DNA of 64,000 nucleotides from Onchidella celtica (lineage: Eukaryota; Mollusca; Gastropoda; Systellommatophora; Onchidiidae), in the NCBI GenBank assembly GCA_963931925.1, contig OZ007569.1:46057021-46121020 (forward strand), read 5' to 3'. The position numbers were made by a program, and so were the translations under genes. The notes beneath the pieces were generated by a model that saw only the letters and a list, made by a program, of their open reading frames with translations, made no database searches and was not told the DNA's origin. Position 1 is the first letter of the stretch; each line of letters opens with the position of its first letter. Below are positions 55,901 to 61,550 of the stretch, in pieces.

Positions 55901-57257
55901 GGGATAAAAAAAACAACAGCCAAAATCACACATACATGAATGGCCCATTGGCATGATTCTGTATGATTTCTAATCGTACTTATGCTTTACTCTTTTTTGT
56001 GGCATACCCCAAAGAACTGCTTGCCTGCTAAGTTACAACTTTCAAGATGATGAGACAAAACCCTCTTCCAAAGCTCTCTAAATTTTAACTTTGCCTCTTT
56101 GGAATGTCTATAATGGGTAGGTGAATGCATGACGCGGTGAATGGGTGGGCAAGTGAATTAGTGACTGAATTACTGCATCCGGAAAATTCCAAACTACTAA
56201 TTATAACCATTACATGTGTGCACCTTGGTCCCATGTCTTTAGATGGATGATCCTGTTATTAAAAAGCAAATAAAATATTCACCTGAAAAACTTTATATCC
56301 TTGTATAACACCATTAGGAAAGTCTGGTCCCCGCCAGTACAATTCAAGGCTGTCAGAACTGATCACAATAACCCTTGGAGGCAACAAGCCTGAAAGTCAA
56401 TGGTTCTCAGTTTAGAAAAGGAACACATTAAACTGGACACGCTAGGACTAAGGAAGCTTTACCAAGAATTCTATTTTTAAGGTTCAATGTCATAGGATGT
56501 TAATTTCCAATACAGTGTTCAAGGAATACCCTTACAACATCACAACGCAGGCTGCGTTGTACCGTCTGCTGCTAGGGAAGCGTACGACACAGTGTGCGTT
56601 GTACAGTAGGGAAAGATTTATGAAAACAATTTCAGTACAGTCATTTTCATCCATATTACATCCCAGCCATTAACCCTAGCTGACACCTGATACTGACTGC
56701 TAGTTTGCTTACATGAATGATGTCGTGTCTATGTAAATCCACTGGTTACAACATTGTGGTGCTGTCAGAGTTATGTAGTGTCAAGAACTGTAAAGAGGTG
56801 GGGATACCCAACGTAAACATTTTTAAAGAAAATAAACAACCAGACCCTGAACAACAGGGGGCCAAAGCTCAGACAAGGAGCCAGCCCCAGCAATGCAAGC
56901 ACAGCCTCACGTCATTATGGCCGCAGAGGCGAGGATTGACACATTCTACTGCAACATGGGAAGCGAAGATGCGGAGAGGTTTGAAGGACCATTCTGCATC
57001 TTACATCAGCCTACCAACCCTATATAAATCCCAGGCAAATCTCATGTCACATTGATGTAGGGATGCTGGCTGGGTTACTCTTGCTTAAGCCAAGCAGGAA
57101 AATCAAAATTCACATGCAATATCTGAAACAAACAGTTCATGGTTTTTACCCTCTGGCAGTGCTTCACTTGTCACAACAGTCACGTTAGGACTTGCTGAAC
57201 ATGCCACAACAGTACACACTATCATCTCAGCTGTGTAGGATGTATAAGGACTCAAAT
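37870..57257 (-). CDS. USH2A: Usherin, C-terminal portion (partial gene)
   Basis: Seventeen exons on the minus strand, all with GT/AG ends and matching phases, total 4,940 nt (about 1,645 residues). They encode some 15 fibronectin type III domains recognised by the W-x-P-x3-NG pattern (LSWSPPRNPNG, ITWSPPANPNG) and by the usherin-typical paired cysteines (ACTSGGC, ACTRVGC). Then come a single transmembrane helix (IWFIVLMCIIALLILFIALA) and a cytoplasmic tail of about 140 residues ending TVFTDTHL. DTHL is the class I PDZ ligand through which vertebrate usherin binds harmonin and whirlin in the ankle-link complex of hair cells and the periciliary membrane of photoreceptors. The laminin-type N-terminal region lies outside the window. 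Introns are full of transposons, including a large LTR element upstream of the first exon seen here. Confidence 0.95.
38501..38605. repeat. Perfect tandem duplication, 53-bp unit
   Basis: ACAATAAACAACCTTCTTTG and the following 33 bases, through GTTTAGGAATGC, occur twice in immediate succession (38501-38553 and 38554-38605) with no visible differences, so the duplication is recent. In an USH2A intron. Confidence 0.9.
38672..38860 (-). CDS. USH2A: USH2A exon, cytoplasmic tail
   Basis: 63 codons from VIIPAKHRNRDNVYQGSGPG to LKWGRPFDSGL. Acceptor TATTCTGCAG, donor CTG/GTTTGT. Acidic LDDDDL and basic clusters; intracellular. Confidence 0.9.
38877..39811. mobile_element. Probable pogo/Tigger-like MITE abutting a USH2A splice site
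   Basis: TA-CAGTGGAACTTGGTGATAAC begins at 38877, and a diverged inverted counterpart, GGTCCACTATA, ends at 39811, with TA at each edge. GTCTCGTATACCCGAGGTCTC near the left end is typical of pogo-type termini. No transposase frame. The right end is poorly conserved, so the limits are tentative. Confidence 0.4.
39812..41108 (-). other. USH2A intron
   Basis: AT-rich intronic sequence. No element with defined ends is recognised. Confidence 0.5.
41109..41371 (-). CDS. USH2A: USH2A exon, transmembrane helix
   Basis: Encodes TTPAPPVSDRQEGDSKEFYE, the membrane span IWFIVLMCIIALLILFIALA, then the stop-transfer CIRRSGSREPYVRERMPLQR and the juxtamembrane tail to VIDGS. Acceptor TTGTTGTGTAG, donor AGT/GTAAGT. 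Confidence 0.93.
41499..41730 (+). mobile_element. tRNA-derived SINE
   Basis: A pol III A box TGGTCTAGAGG (41510-41520) and a B box GGATTCAAATCCC (41552-41563) are correctly spaced. Downstream lies a conserved-looking body (CTCGGATATGGACGAAAAAG, GTGTGCATGTTGCGTGCATT, TGGAAATCATGAAGAGTAGG). The body resembles the central/3' domain shared by many invertebrate SINEs, possibly MetaSINE-like, from memory. The head cannot fold as a true tRNA. In an USH2A intron, antisense to the gene. Confidence 0.7.
41731..42456 (-). other. USH2A intron remainder
   Basis: No coding or repeat structure is recognised beyond the SINE to its left. Confidence 0.5.
42457..42546 (-). CDS. USH2A: USH2A exon, end of the last FN3 domain
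   Basis: A 90-bp exon too short for routine ORF calling: ISFIIQAITYSGQAESPVIV, then FDPNAVDN. Acceptor AATCCACAG, donor GTAG/GTAAGT. Both phases match the neighbours. Confidence 0.88.
42547..44631 (-). other. USH2A intron with a diverged 130-bp duplication
   Basis: TTTAATTGGCATGGACTGAG near 43347 recurs as TTTATTGGCATGAATTGAG near 43475, each followed by a related stretch ending GTGTATTGT. The frames at 43680-44075 show no domain. Nothing else is seen. Confidence 0.45.
44632..44811 (-). CDS. USH2A: USH2A exon, last FN3 domain core
   Basis: Encodes PVYDRYPRLSKVDTLAMISW, then NDSFTLNGRLREYMLFADG and ITLEYGVERETKDQ. Acceptor TATCGATCACCAG, donor CAAG/GTATAG. An FN3 with the core Trp but without the usual WxPP. 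Confidence 0.9.
44812..46217 (-). other. USH2A intron
   Basis: Holds the GGCCGGGTTGAACA minisatellite (separate entry). Nothing else is recognised. Confidence 0.5.
45674..45820. repeat. GGCCGGGTT minisatellite
   Basis: A 34-bp unit starting GGCCGGGTTGAACAAATCAG is present twice back to back (45727-45760 and 45761-45794), followed by a third partial unit and preceded by diverged copies of the GGCCGGGTTGAACA core. Conspicuously GC-rich against its AT-rich surroundings. Confidence 0.85.
46218..46438 (-). CDS. USH2A: USH2A exon, FN3
   Basis: Encodes FEVYRRTACPRTFQPFNQTC through NLNPYTAYEFQVQAINDKG and WVRQETKAS. Acceptor TTTTGTCCTCAG, donor CATCAA/GTAAGC. Confidence 0.92.
46477..46621 (-). mobile_element. 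Extreme 3' end of a LINE with a 15-bp target duplication
   Basis: TTATGAATAGATGTA occurs at 46477-46491 and 46607-46621. The 115 bp between them, read on the minus strand, encode MAQDRQDWRSFVAALRTSG followed by a stop and an (AGT)n tail. These are the last residues typical of RTE-like LINE ORF2. This is a severely 5'-truncated target-primed insertion in an USH2A intron, in the same orientation as the gene. Confidence 0.85.
46781..47025 (-). CDS. USH2A: USH2A exon, FN3
   Basis: Encodes PLTPYTTYELKAEACTSGGC, the paired-cysteine strand, then the next FN3 start TTDLAWTLPSSPNGQMIR. Acceptor TGATGTTTCAG, donor ATAAG/GTTAGT. Confidence 0.92.
47026..47644 (-). other. USH2A intron
   Basis: No element recognised. 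Confidence 0.5.
47645..47740 (-). CDS. USH2A: USH2A exon, FN3 N-terminal half
   Basis: A 96-bp exon too short for routine ORF calling: SSTSTTISVTCQPPDVPNGV, then VRLYRILVNGSV. A Cys stands where the FN3 core Trp is expected. Phase 0 at both ends, acceptor CTATTGCAG, donor GTG/GTAAGT. Confidence 0.88.
47970..48777. mobile_element. pogo/Tigger-like non-autonomous DNA transposon
   Basis: TA-CAGTCCAATCCACTTATC at the left; its right end, read in reverse, is TA-CAGTGCAATCCTAATATC. Both continue TCTCGACAT, a 27-bp inverted repeat with few mismatches and TA target duplications at 47970-47971 and 48776-48777. TTCCCGACATTCTGGGTAAC just inside is the TCGACA-repeat pattern of pogo-type ends. A short frame MAIIKRKRDIIA near 48591 could be a transposase N-terminal relic, but this is weak. 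Confidence 0.8.
48949..49166 (-). CDS. USH2A: USH2A exon, FN3
   Basis: Encodes SNTGAALNYEESVLVYNGTS, then LRPYRQYQYRVIAVNSVGKA and GSPWASVTTREGQPQGILPP. Too fragmented for routine ORF calling; acceptor TTTTGTTCCAG, donor TCAAT/GTAAGC, phases match. Confidence 0.9.
49167..49719 (-). other. USH2A intron
   Basis: No element recognised. Confidence 0.5.
49720..50019 (-). CDS. USH2A: USH2A exon, FN3
   Basis: Encodes LSYTVPGLQYYTQYIFRVEA, CTNRGC, then ASWESPEKPNGIIRNYELLR. Acceptor TGTCTTTACAG, donor AGTG/GTAAGT. Confidence 0.92.
50240..50424 (-). CDS. USH2A: USH2A exon, FN3
   Basis: Encodes KGSVESGPARAKTYSASPTG, then SIKVDWSPPANPNGELTNYT and YEGEMRIF. Acceptor TATACTCTGCAG, donor TTTA/GTAAGA. 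Confidence 0.92.
50425..51250 (-). other. USH2A intron
   Basis: 826-bp intron, nothing recognised. Confidence 0.5.
51251..53220 (-). CDS. USH2A: USH2A large exon, six FN3 starts and a basic-site-flanked insert
   Basis: One 1,970-bp exon. FN3 cores appear in order: LSWSPPRNPNG, LTWNVPEKQNG, LTWNPPLNPNG, VTWSPPSQLNG, ATWMEPVSSNG and ITWSPPANPNG, with cysteine pairs ACTRVGC, ACTGGGC and ACTSGGC. After LRLSNAL, the third of these domains is interrupted by an insert of about 80 residues. The insert begins at RRKRE (52444-52455), contains four closely spaced cysteines (QCSSDMCTCMYDSINCLG) and ends at RRSKRQ (52201-52215). The two basic sites fit the furin-type RxxR consensus. Acceptor TTTTTTGCCAG, donor AACAG/GTGAAG. 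Confidence 0.93.
53221..53581 (-). other. USH2A intron
   Basis: 361-bp intron, nothing recognised. Confidence 0.55.
53582..53962 (-). CDS. USH2A: USH2A exon, FN3
   Basis: 127 codons: GQETKITIPDLLPYTQYEVR, QACLRNILNGCGTSSG, then IFIAWERPTNSNGVITYYRI and YQVYEYK. Acceptor TTTGTTTCCAG, donor AAG/GTAACT, phase 0. Confidence 0.92.
53963..54453 (-). other. USH2A intron
   Basis: 491-bp intron, nothing recognised. Confidence 0.55.
54454..54567 (-). CDS. USH2A: USH2A exon, FN3 N-terminal half
   Basis: 38 codons: SVTVLGPTAIQVQWLPITSS, then QGDIDQYRVLLNIGQETE. Acceptor CGGATTTCAG, donor GGAG/GTAAAA. Confidence 0.88.
54568..55339 (-). other. USH2A intron
   Basis: 772-bp intron. The plus-strand frame at 54796-55137 has no domain and is not supported. 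Confidence 0.5.
55340..55525 (-). CDS. USH2A: USH2A exon, FN3 C-terminal half
   Basis: 62 codons: TQPAPVTEVYFGSDTFIKLT, GLTPGQSYTYQLEVSNGAGA, then PTMAPVNVPPPQ. Acceptor CCTATGCAG, donor CGCAG/GTGGGT. Confidence 0.9.
55526..56282 (-). other. USH2A intron with a long poly-G run
   Basis: 757-bp intron. Apart from the poly-G run (separate entry) nothing is recognised. Confidence 0.5.
55694..55721. repeat. Uninterrupted run of 28 G
   Basis: G at every position; the USH2A transcript would carry 28 C. Length may be inexact, because homopolymers are prone to sequencing error. Confidence 0.85.
56283..56389 (-). CDS. USH2A: USH2A exon, FN3 N-terminal half
   Basis: 107-bp exon, too short for routine ORF calling: LLPPRVIVISSDSLELYWRG, then PDFPNGVIQGYKVFQ. 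Acceptor TTGACTTTCAG, donor TTCAG/GTGAAT. Confidence 0.88.
56390..57149 (-). other. USH2A intron
   Basis: 760-bp intron. The plus-strand frame at 56717-57055 shows CSVKNC, a weak THAP-like start, but nothing supports a gene. Confidence 0.45.
57150..57257 (-). CDS. USH2A: USH2A exon, FN3 C-terminal half (most upstream exon in window)
   Basis: Encodes DLSPYTSYTAEMIVCTVVAC, then SASPNVTVVTSEALPEG. Acceptor CATTTTATGCAG, donor GAGG/GTAAAA. The intron upstream contains the LTR retrotransposon beginning at 57439. Confidence 0.9.
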
Positions 57258-57438
57258 CTGCATAAAATGTACAATATATATGGAATGATTTTGTTAGAAA
57301 TTTGATACCAAAATTGCACTGAAAATCACGAAGTGTAAAGAAAAACAATCATCAACTGTCAGACACATCATTCTGGATGTATGTAATGTTTGTGTGGCCT
57401 TAGCCATTTGATTTATTATCTCTTTAGATTTAGGAAAG

Positions 57439-58724
57439 TGTCAGGATTAGGATTTGAATTGCCGTGCTGGGTCACGCATTGTTTATTACATGGCATCATT
57501 GATTTTAGTCAGTCCAAACGTCCTTGAACTGTTCCCGTGGACAGTTTGTTTTTGTAACGCTTTTCTTAGAGATGGAGAGAAAGTGGGTCAGGATAGAACG
57601 AATGGATAAATTAACAGTGACGATGCAGTTTGCAACCCCGTAGTTTGGGTGTACTTTAACAGGGAAAGACGGGGCGAATAAGGGGTGAATAAATTCGTAC
57701 ATAAAACGTTTAGGGTGTAGAGACTGTGCGAAAGGTTTTGACATCCTAAGTCTGACTTTGTCTGTTACTATTAATAGAATCTATTGGCGCTGCGAGCGGA
57801 GCTCGAAGTGGATGCACCAATCAAATTTGAGCAGTCACGTGATTTGCAGAAGATAAGCGGTGACATGTTTATGCTACCTGACTCCATGCAGCGTATCCTA
57901 TTCTGCGAAGGTGTCGGCTAAGGTTCAGCCAGAGGGAACCATAAGACTGTTAACGTCATGTCTATGTCCTGGATAGACAATGAAAATAACCCACAGCTCT
58001 TTTCTCCAGTTCCCTGAAATTGTTTCAGGGAACCAATCGTAAGTTTCATCACCATGATTCGAGATGATGTGAATCTGACCCTAACTTTCCAGTAGAAGTG
58101 CGACCAAAGGAATGCAAGACCATAAAGTTTTACTTGCAATTAAGATCTAGAACGAGTGACTGATATACACATTTGTAAATTGTAATTGATGTGTCTGGAT
58201 GAGGCTGGGGATTGCCAGCCCATCCTAGAACAGATCTAGATTAGATCTATCTTAACTACGTCAGTGTGTCTTGACGGTTTGATCCTTTATAAGCAGTTAA
58301 ATGAGTTAATATTGTCGTCTGAGACATAAGTATATTATTTGTGAAGTAGTAGGCAGTCTATATTTCTGAAGATAAATAATTACTAAGTAAACTGTGAATG
58401 AATCAGAATGATATAGAGTCTCAAATCTCTTAAGACTCTAGAGGAGATTTATAGTTATGTATTTTAGTATTTTCATTTGATGCTGCTGATGTTGTCTTTT
58501 GATATGTAAGATAGACGAAATTGTTAGGACTTTTAGGTAATAAATTTGTGGCCCTACAAGGTCCTTGATATAACTTACTCGAAATTGTTATTAGTGTATG
58601 TGGCATGGTATGGCAGAGTAATTTCTAAAACCTCTCGATTTAAATGCAGTCGAACACCTAAATTTATAGTTTAGTAATCCCCAACGTAACACTCGAGGGC
58701 ACACCCCTCTTCCAACTCGTAACA
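57439..58724 (+). repeat. 5' LTR
   Basis: Begins TGTCAGG, aligned with the solo LTR at 22114, and ends CGTAACA at 58724 or, alternatively, at 58691 where CGTAACA also occurs. Length about 1.25-1.29 kb. GAAAG at 57434-57438 would be the left 5-bp target duplication; the right copy is beyond the window. The TATAAAA box of the solo LTR is not conserved at the corresponding place. Confidence 0.85.
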
Positions 58725-58725
58725 C

Positions 58726-58743
58726 TGGAGAGGGACCCTTAAA
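58726..58743 (+). other. Candidate primer-binding site
   Basis: TGGAGAGGGACCC starts one base after the LTR end. It begins TGG, complementary to the CCA of a tRNA 3' end. Which tRNA was not determined. Confidence 0.5.
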
Positions 58744-59636
58744 GAACCTTAGATAACGCCATGCCACTTAGTTAGATTATTTTAAAACCTATTGTATTTT
58801 TTTATTCCATTATTTGATATTGTACTGTTCTAATATTATGTTTTCAGGTGCTTTTTATTATAGAGTTTAAACAATTTGTATTAATCGAATATTTTGTTTC
58901 AATTTCATATGGTGAACATCCCAACATCCCATTGACCCGTGGACACCGGCGAGGGAACCCTTTCATCATCCGGTTTTACTTCAGACAGAAATACAAGTTT
59001 GGGCTTGGAGCTATGGATTGAGGATATTTACCATCTGAATTCCTCAAAAATAAAGATAAGTGATCCATCTATCTAACAGTCTTGGGGAGGGCGACGTACT
59101 TTCCGCTCTGTGTGTATTGTTCCAGGCCATTTTACTATTTACTATATGTTTAGTTTAAGTGCGGGAGGTTGGTTGGGATCATAGGTTAGCATATCTTCTT
59201 TGCCATTACGAAGGATATTGGAGGCCTTGGTGGCTATGTAAAATAACTCGGGGGGATTTGCTTCTCTGTGAATAGTTCTATTAGGGATCCATTATTCGTA
59301 TAGATTGTGGCGTTTCTTACTTCCTCACCTTTCTTTAGGAAGATGTCTCTCCTGTCTTTTTCTTAAACTATCTGTAATATAAGTTAGGACTTGTAGGGTC
59401 TGTTATCGTTCGTTTTACTTGTCAGTATACGTCCTGTTTATTGTATTTTTTTTTGCTTATAAACTTTAAACTACTATAATAACATTGATATGTTTACAAT
59501 ATATGCCTGAGGTGTTTCACGTGCTAAAACCACGTTGAATTGTAATCTGGTATTGACATATGTGAGAGAGAGATATAATAATTTTTGGTTCACGTGACAA
59601 TTTCACGTTGAAGATAGATCTAGAGAGATTAATTTT

Positions 59637-60149
59637 GCAGTGGTAACAGAAGACACTGCGTGTGCGTGTTTTGAGAAGAGAGAGAATTTTGAGAGTGTTT
59701 TGAGAACACAGAGATATTTCAAATTTGTCGTGTTGAGAGAGAGATATAGTTTTGATTCATCGCATTGAGAGAGCGATTCGTTTTGACAGTGATAACAGAG
59801 GACACTGATTCTTGCGTTGAGAGAGACGTAAAATTTTGAGAGTGATCACTCAAGACATTAATTTATCGCAGTAAAGGCGATATATAGTATTTTATTGCAG
59901 TGGGAGCAACGGATAGACGGCACTGCCTTACTAGAATTTATATTGAGAGAGAGAGAGATAAAGTTTTTGCAGTTTAAGTGATACTGCCTGTAATTTTCAG
60001 AGAGAGATAAAGTGTTTGCAGTTTAAGTGATACTGCCTGTAATTTTCAGAGAGAGATAAAGTGTTTGCAGTTTAAGTGATACTGCCTGTAATTTTGAGAG
60101 AGAGAGATAGAACGTTCTTTTCGCGAAGCAGTGCTAACATAAGACACTG
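59637..60149 (+). repeat. Array of CAGTG/CACTG stem-loops upstream of gag
   Basis: Inverted pairs, stem then loop length: GCAGTG/CACTGC 59637-59659 (11 nt), CAGTG/CACTG 59787-59807 (11), palindrome GAGTGATCACTC 59840-59851, GCAGTG/CACTGC 59897-59926 (18), GCAGT/ACTGC 59969-59987 (9), 60018-60036 (9), 60067-60085 (9) and CAGTG/CACTG 60129-60149 (11). Centres are mostly 48-66 bases apart. Four loops are variants of TAACAxAAGA or TTAAGTGAT. Role unknown; packaging, dimerisation or translation control are possibilities. Confidence 0.75.
59963..60100 (+). repeat. Three tandem copies of a 49-bp unit
   Basis: TTTGCAGTTTAAGTGATACT-GCCTGTAATTTT followed by CAGAGAGAGATAAAGTG occurs three times nearly unchanged, the last with GAGAGAGAGAG. 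Each unit carries one stem-loop of the array. Confidence 0.9.
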
Positions 60150-60251
60150 AGTTAATATTAACAGTCAATAACTGTTCATATAAGATATTGATACCGCGAT
60201 ATACCGTAACATTGGGTAAATATTTACTAACTTTACAGACTTTAACATATC

Positions 60252-61544
60252 ATGGCTGAGTTTCTTAAATATTTAGAATCTGCCAAAGTTCTGGGCATAC
60301 CAGAGGAAGAACGCGCCGCGTGGTGCGAACGACACGTACAACAAGACCGAGAGCGCGAGGATCGAAAAGAAGCAAGAGAAAGAGAAAGAGAAAAAGAAGA
60401 AAGAGAAAGAGAAAAAGAAGTAGAAAGAGAAAAGGAAAGAGAAAGAGAAAGGGAGAAAGAAAGAGAGAGAGAAAAGGAAAGACAGCATGAACTAGCAATT
60501 AAAAAGTTAGAGCAACAATCGCTTGTAACACCCACTACTGCCACCAATTCTTATGCTACTAAACCAAAACTACCACCATTTAATGAAAAACTCGACCGGA
60601 TCGACGCATATTTACATCGGTTCGAGTTACACGCTAAATGCGTCGGATGGCAGCAGGCGATGTACAGTTCATGCCTGTCCAATTTATTAACGGGTAAGGC
60701 TTTAGAGGTATTTCACAGCCTTAAAGTAGAAGATGCCAACGATTATGACAAGCTTAAAACAGCACTGCTTAAGCGATTCCAGCATACCGAGGATGGCTTC
60801 CATCAAAGATTTCGCTCATGTAAACCTGAGCCATCTGAAAATTTCTCAACTTATGTCAATCGGTTGAAACATTATTTAGATCGCTGGATAGAGCTCGCGA
60901 ACGTAACTACCGGAAATTATTCCCAACTATACGATTTGGTCTTAAAGGACCAAATCTATACCGCATGTCATTCCGATTTAGTCGCCCACCTTAAAGAGAG
61001 GGCTCCGACATCCTCTGAAGAAATCACATCGTGCGCCGAACGATACGCGTCCGCCCACCCAAATCGTCCTTTGGCAAAGCCTTCAACTACAACACCGTGT
61101 TATGCCAACGTAGGCAAAGGAGCGCCAACCGGACACGATCGTTCAAGGCCGACTCGTCGTCAGGCCCCAAATTCACGCTTTCAATCAGAGCCGCCTTTTT
61201 GTAGACAGAGAGATTTTCCGAATCGAGGTAATGCATCCCCGCGTCGAGGATATCAGACTTATTCTTTTTACGAGCCTCGCCCATATTATCGTGGCAACTA
61301 TCCAGGCCAACAATATAACCGGCCTCAGGGACCGCCGCGACGAGTGCATTTTGATGATAGTTATAATTATAGTAGACCGCAGAGTCTTCCCTATCGTGGA
61401 AACGATCCTAATCGTACTATATGTTATAAGTGTAATAGGGTAGGCCACATACAGAGATTTTGTAACGCGAAATTGGAATCAGCAAATGCCTGCTCGGTTA
61501 AACCTACACTTTATGAGACTGACGGTCATTCTGAATCTTCATGA
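60252..61544 (+). CDS. gag: Gag of the Gmr1-like retrotransposon
   Basis: 430 residues, ending at TGA 61542-61544. Residues about 30-80 are an almost pure Arg/Glu/Lys stretch (alternating RE, KE and ER), predicted to form a single charged alpha helix. Residues about 110-270 resemble the retrotransposon gag capsid domain (PFNEKLDRIDAYLHRFELHA, then LLKRFQHTEDGFHQRFRS and NFSTYVNRLKHYLDRW). A basic, Arg/Tyr/Pro-rich region follows. Near the C-terminus lies one CCHC zinc knuckle, CYKCNRVGHIQRFC (CX2CX4HX4C), which binds the element's RNA. The stop is in frame with pol. Confidence 0.92.
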   Translation: MAEFLKYLESAKVLGIPEEERAAWCERHVQQDREREDRKEAREREREKEEREREKEVEREKEREREREKEREREKERQHELAIKKLEQQSLVTPTTATNSYATKPKLPPFNEKLDRIDAYLHRFELHAKCVGWQQAMYSSCLSNLLTGKALEVFHSLKVEDANDYDKLKTALLKRFQHTEDGFHQRFRSCKPEPSENFSTYVNRLKHYLDRWIELANVTTGNYSQLYDLVLKDQIYTACHSDLVAHLKERAPTSSEEITSCAERYASAHPNRPLAKPSTTTPCYANVGKGAPTGHDRSRPTRRQAPNSRFQSEPPFCRQRDFPNRGNASPRRGYQTYSFYEPRPYYRGNYPGQQYNRPQGPPRRVHFDDSYNYSRPQSLPYRGNDPNRTICYKCNRVGHIQRFCNAKLESANACSVKPTLYETDGHSESS

Positions 61545-61550
61545 CAATCA
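61542..61550 (+). promoter_or_regulatory. Predicted UGA readthrough site between gag and pol
   Basis: Gag ends TCA-TGA and the same frame continues CAA-TCA-AAG into pol with no further stop. CAATCA fits the CAR-YYA hexamer that promotes stop-codon readthrough in tobamovirus-type signals. This is the only stop between gag and pol, and the frame does not change. Function is an inference. Confidence 0.65.

Larger units (their letters stand above)
58744..60251 (+). other. Long untranslated leader of the LTR element
   Basis: About 1.5 kb without a coding frame. From about 59560 it is full of GAGAGAGATA motifs and short inverted repeats (separate entries). The gag ATG at 60252 follows in the context ATCATGG. 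Confidence 0.7.

Noticed and set aside
56717-57055. Plus-strand frame with CSVKNC resembling a THAP start
   Set aside because: The pair is not at the initiator Met, no RFP or later Cys-x2-His follows, and the rest is low-complexity.
60242-60547. Minus-strand open frames rich in Ser/Leu/Phe opposite the start of gag
   Set aside because: They are the complement of the purine-rich Arg/Glu/Lys coding tract of gag. Low complexity alone keeps them open.
61231-61443. A second plus-strand frame overlapping gag, considered as a pol start requiring a frameshift
   Set aside because: Codon-by-codon reading shows pol is in the gag frame after the TGA at 61542. The overlapping frame has no domain and stops at 61443.
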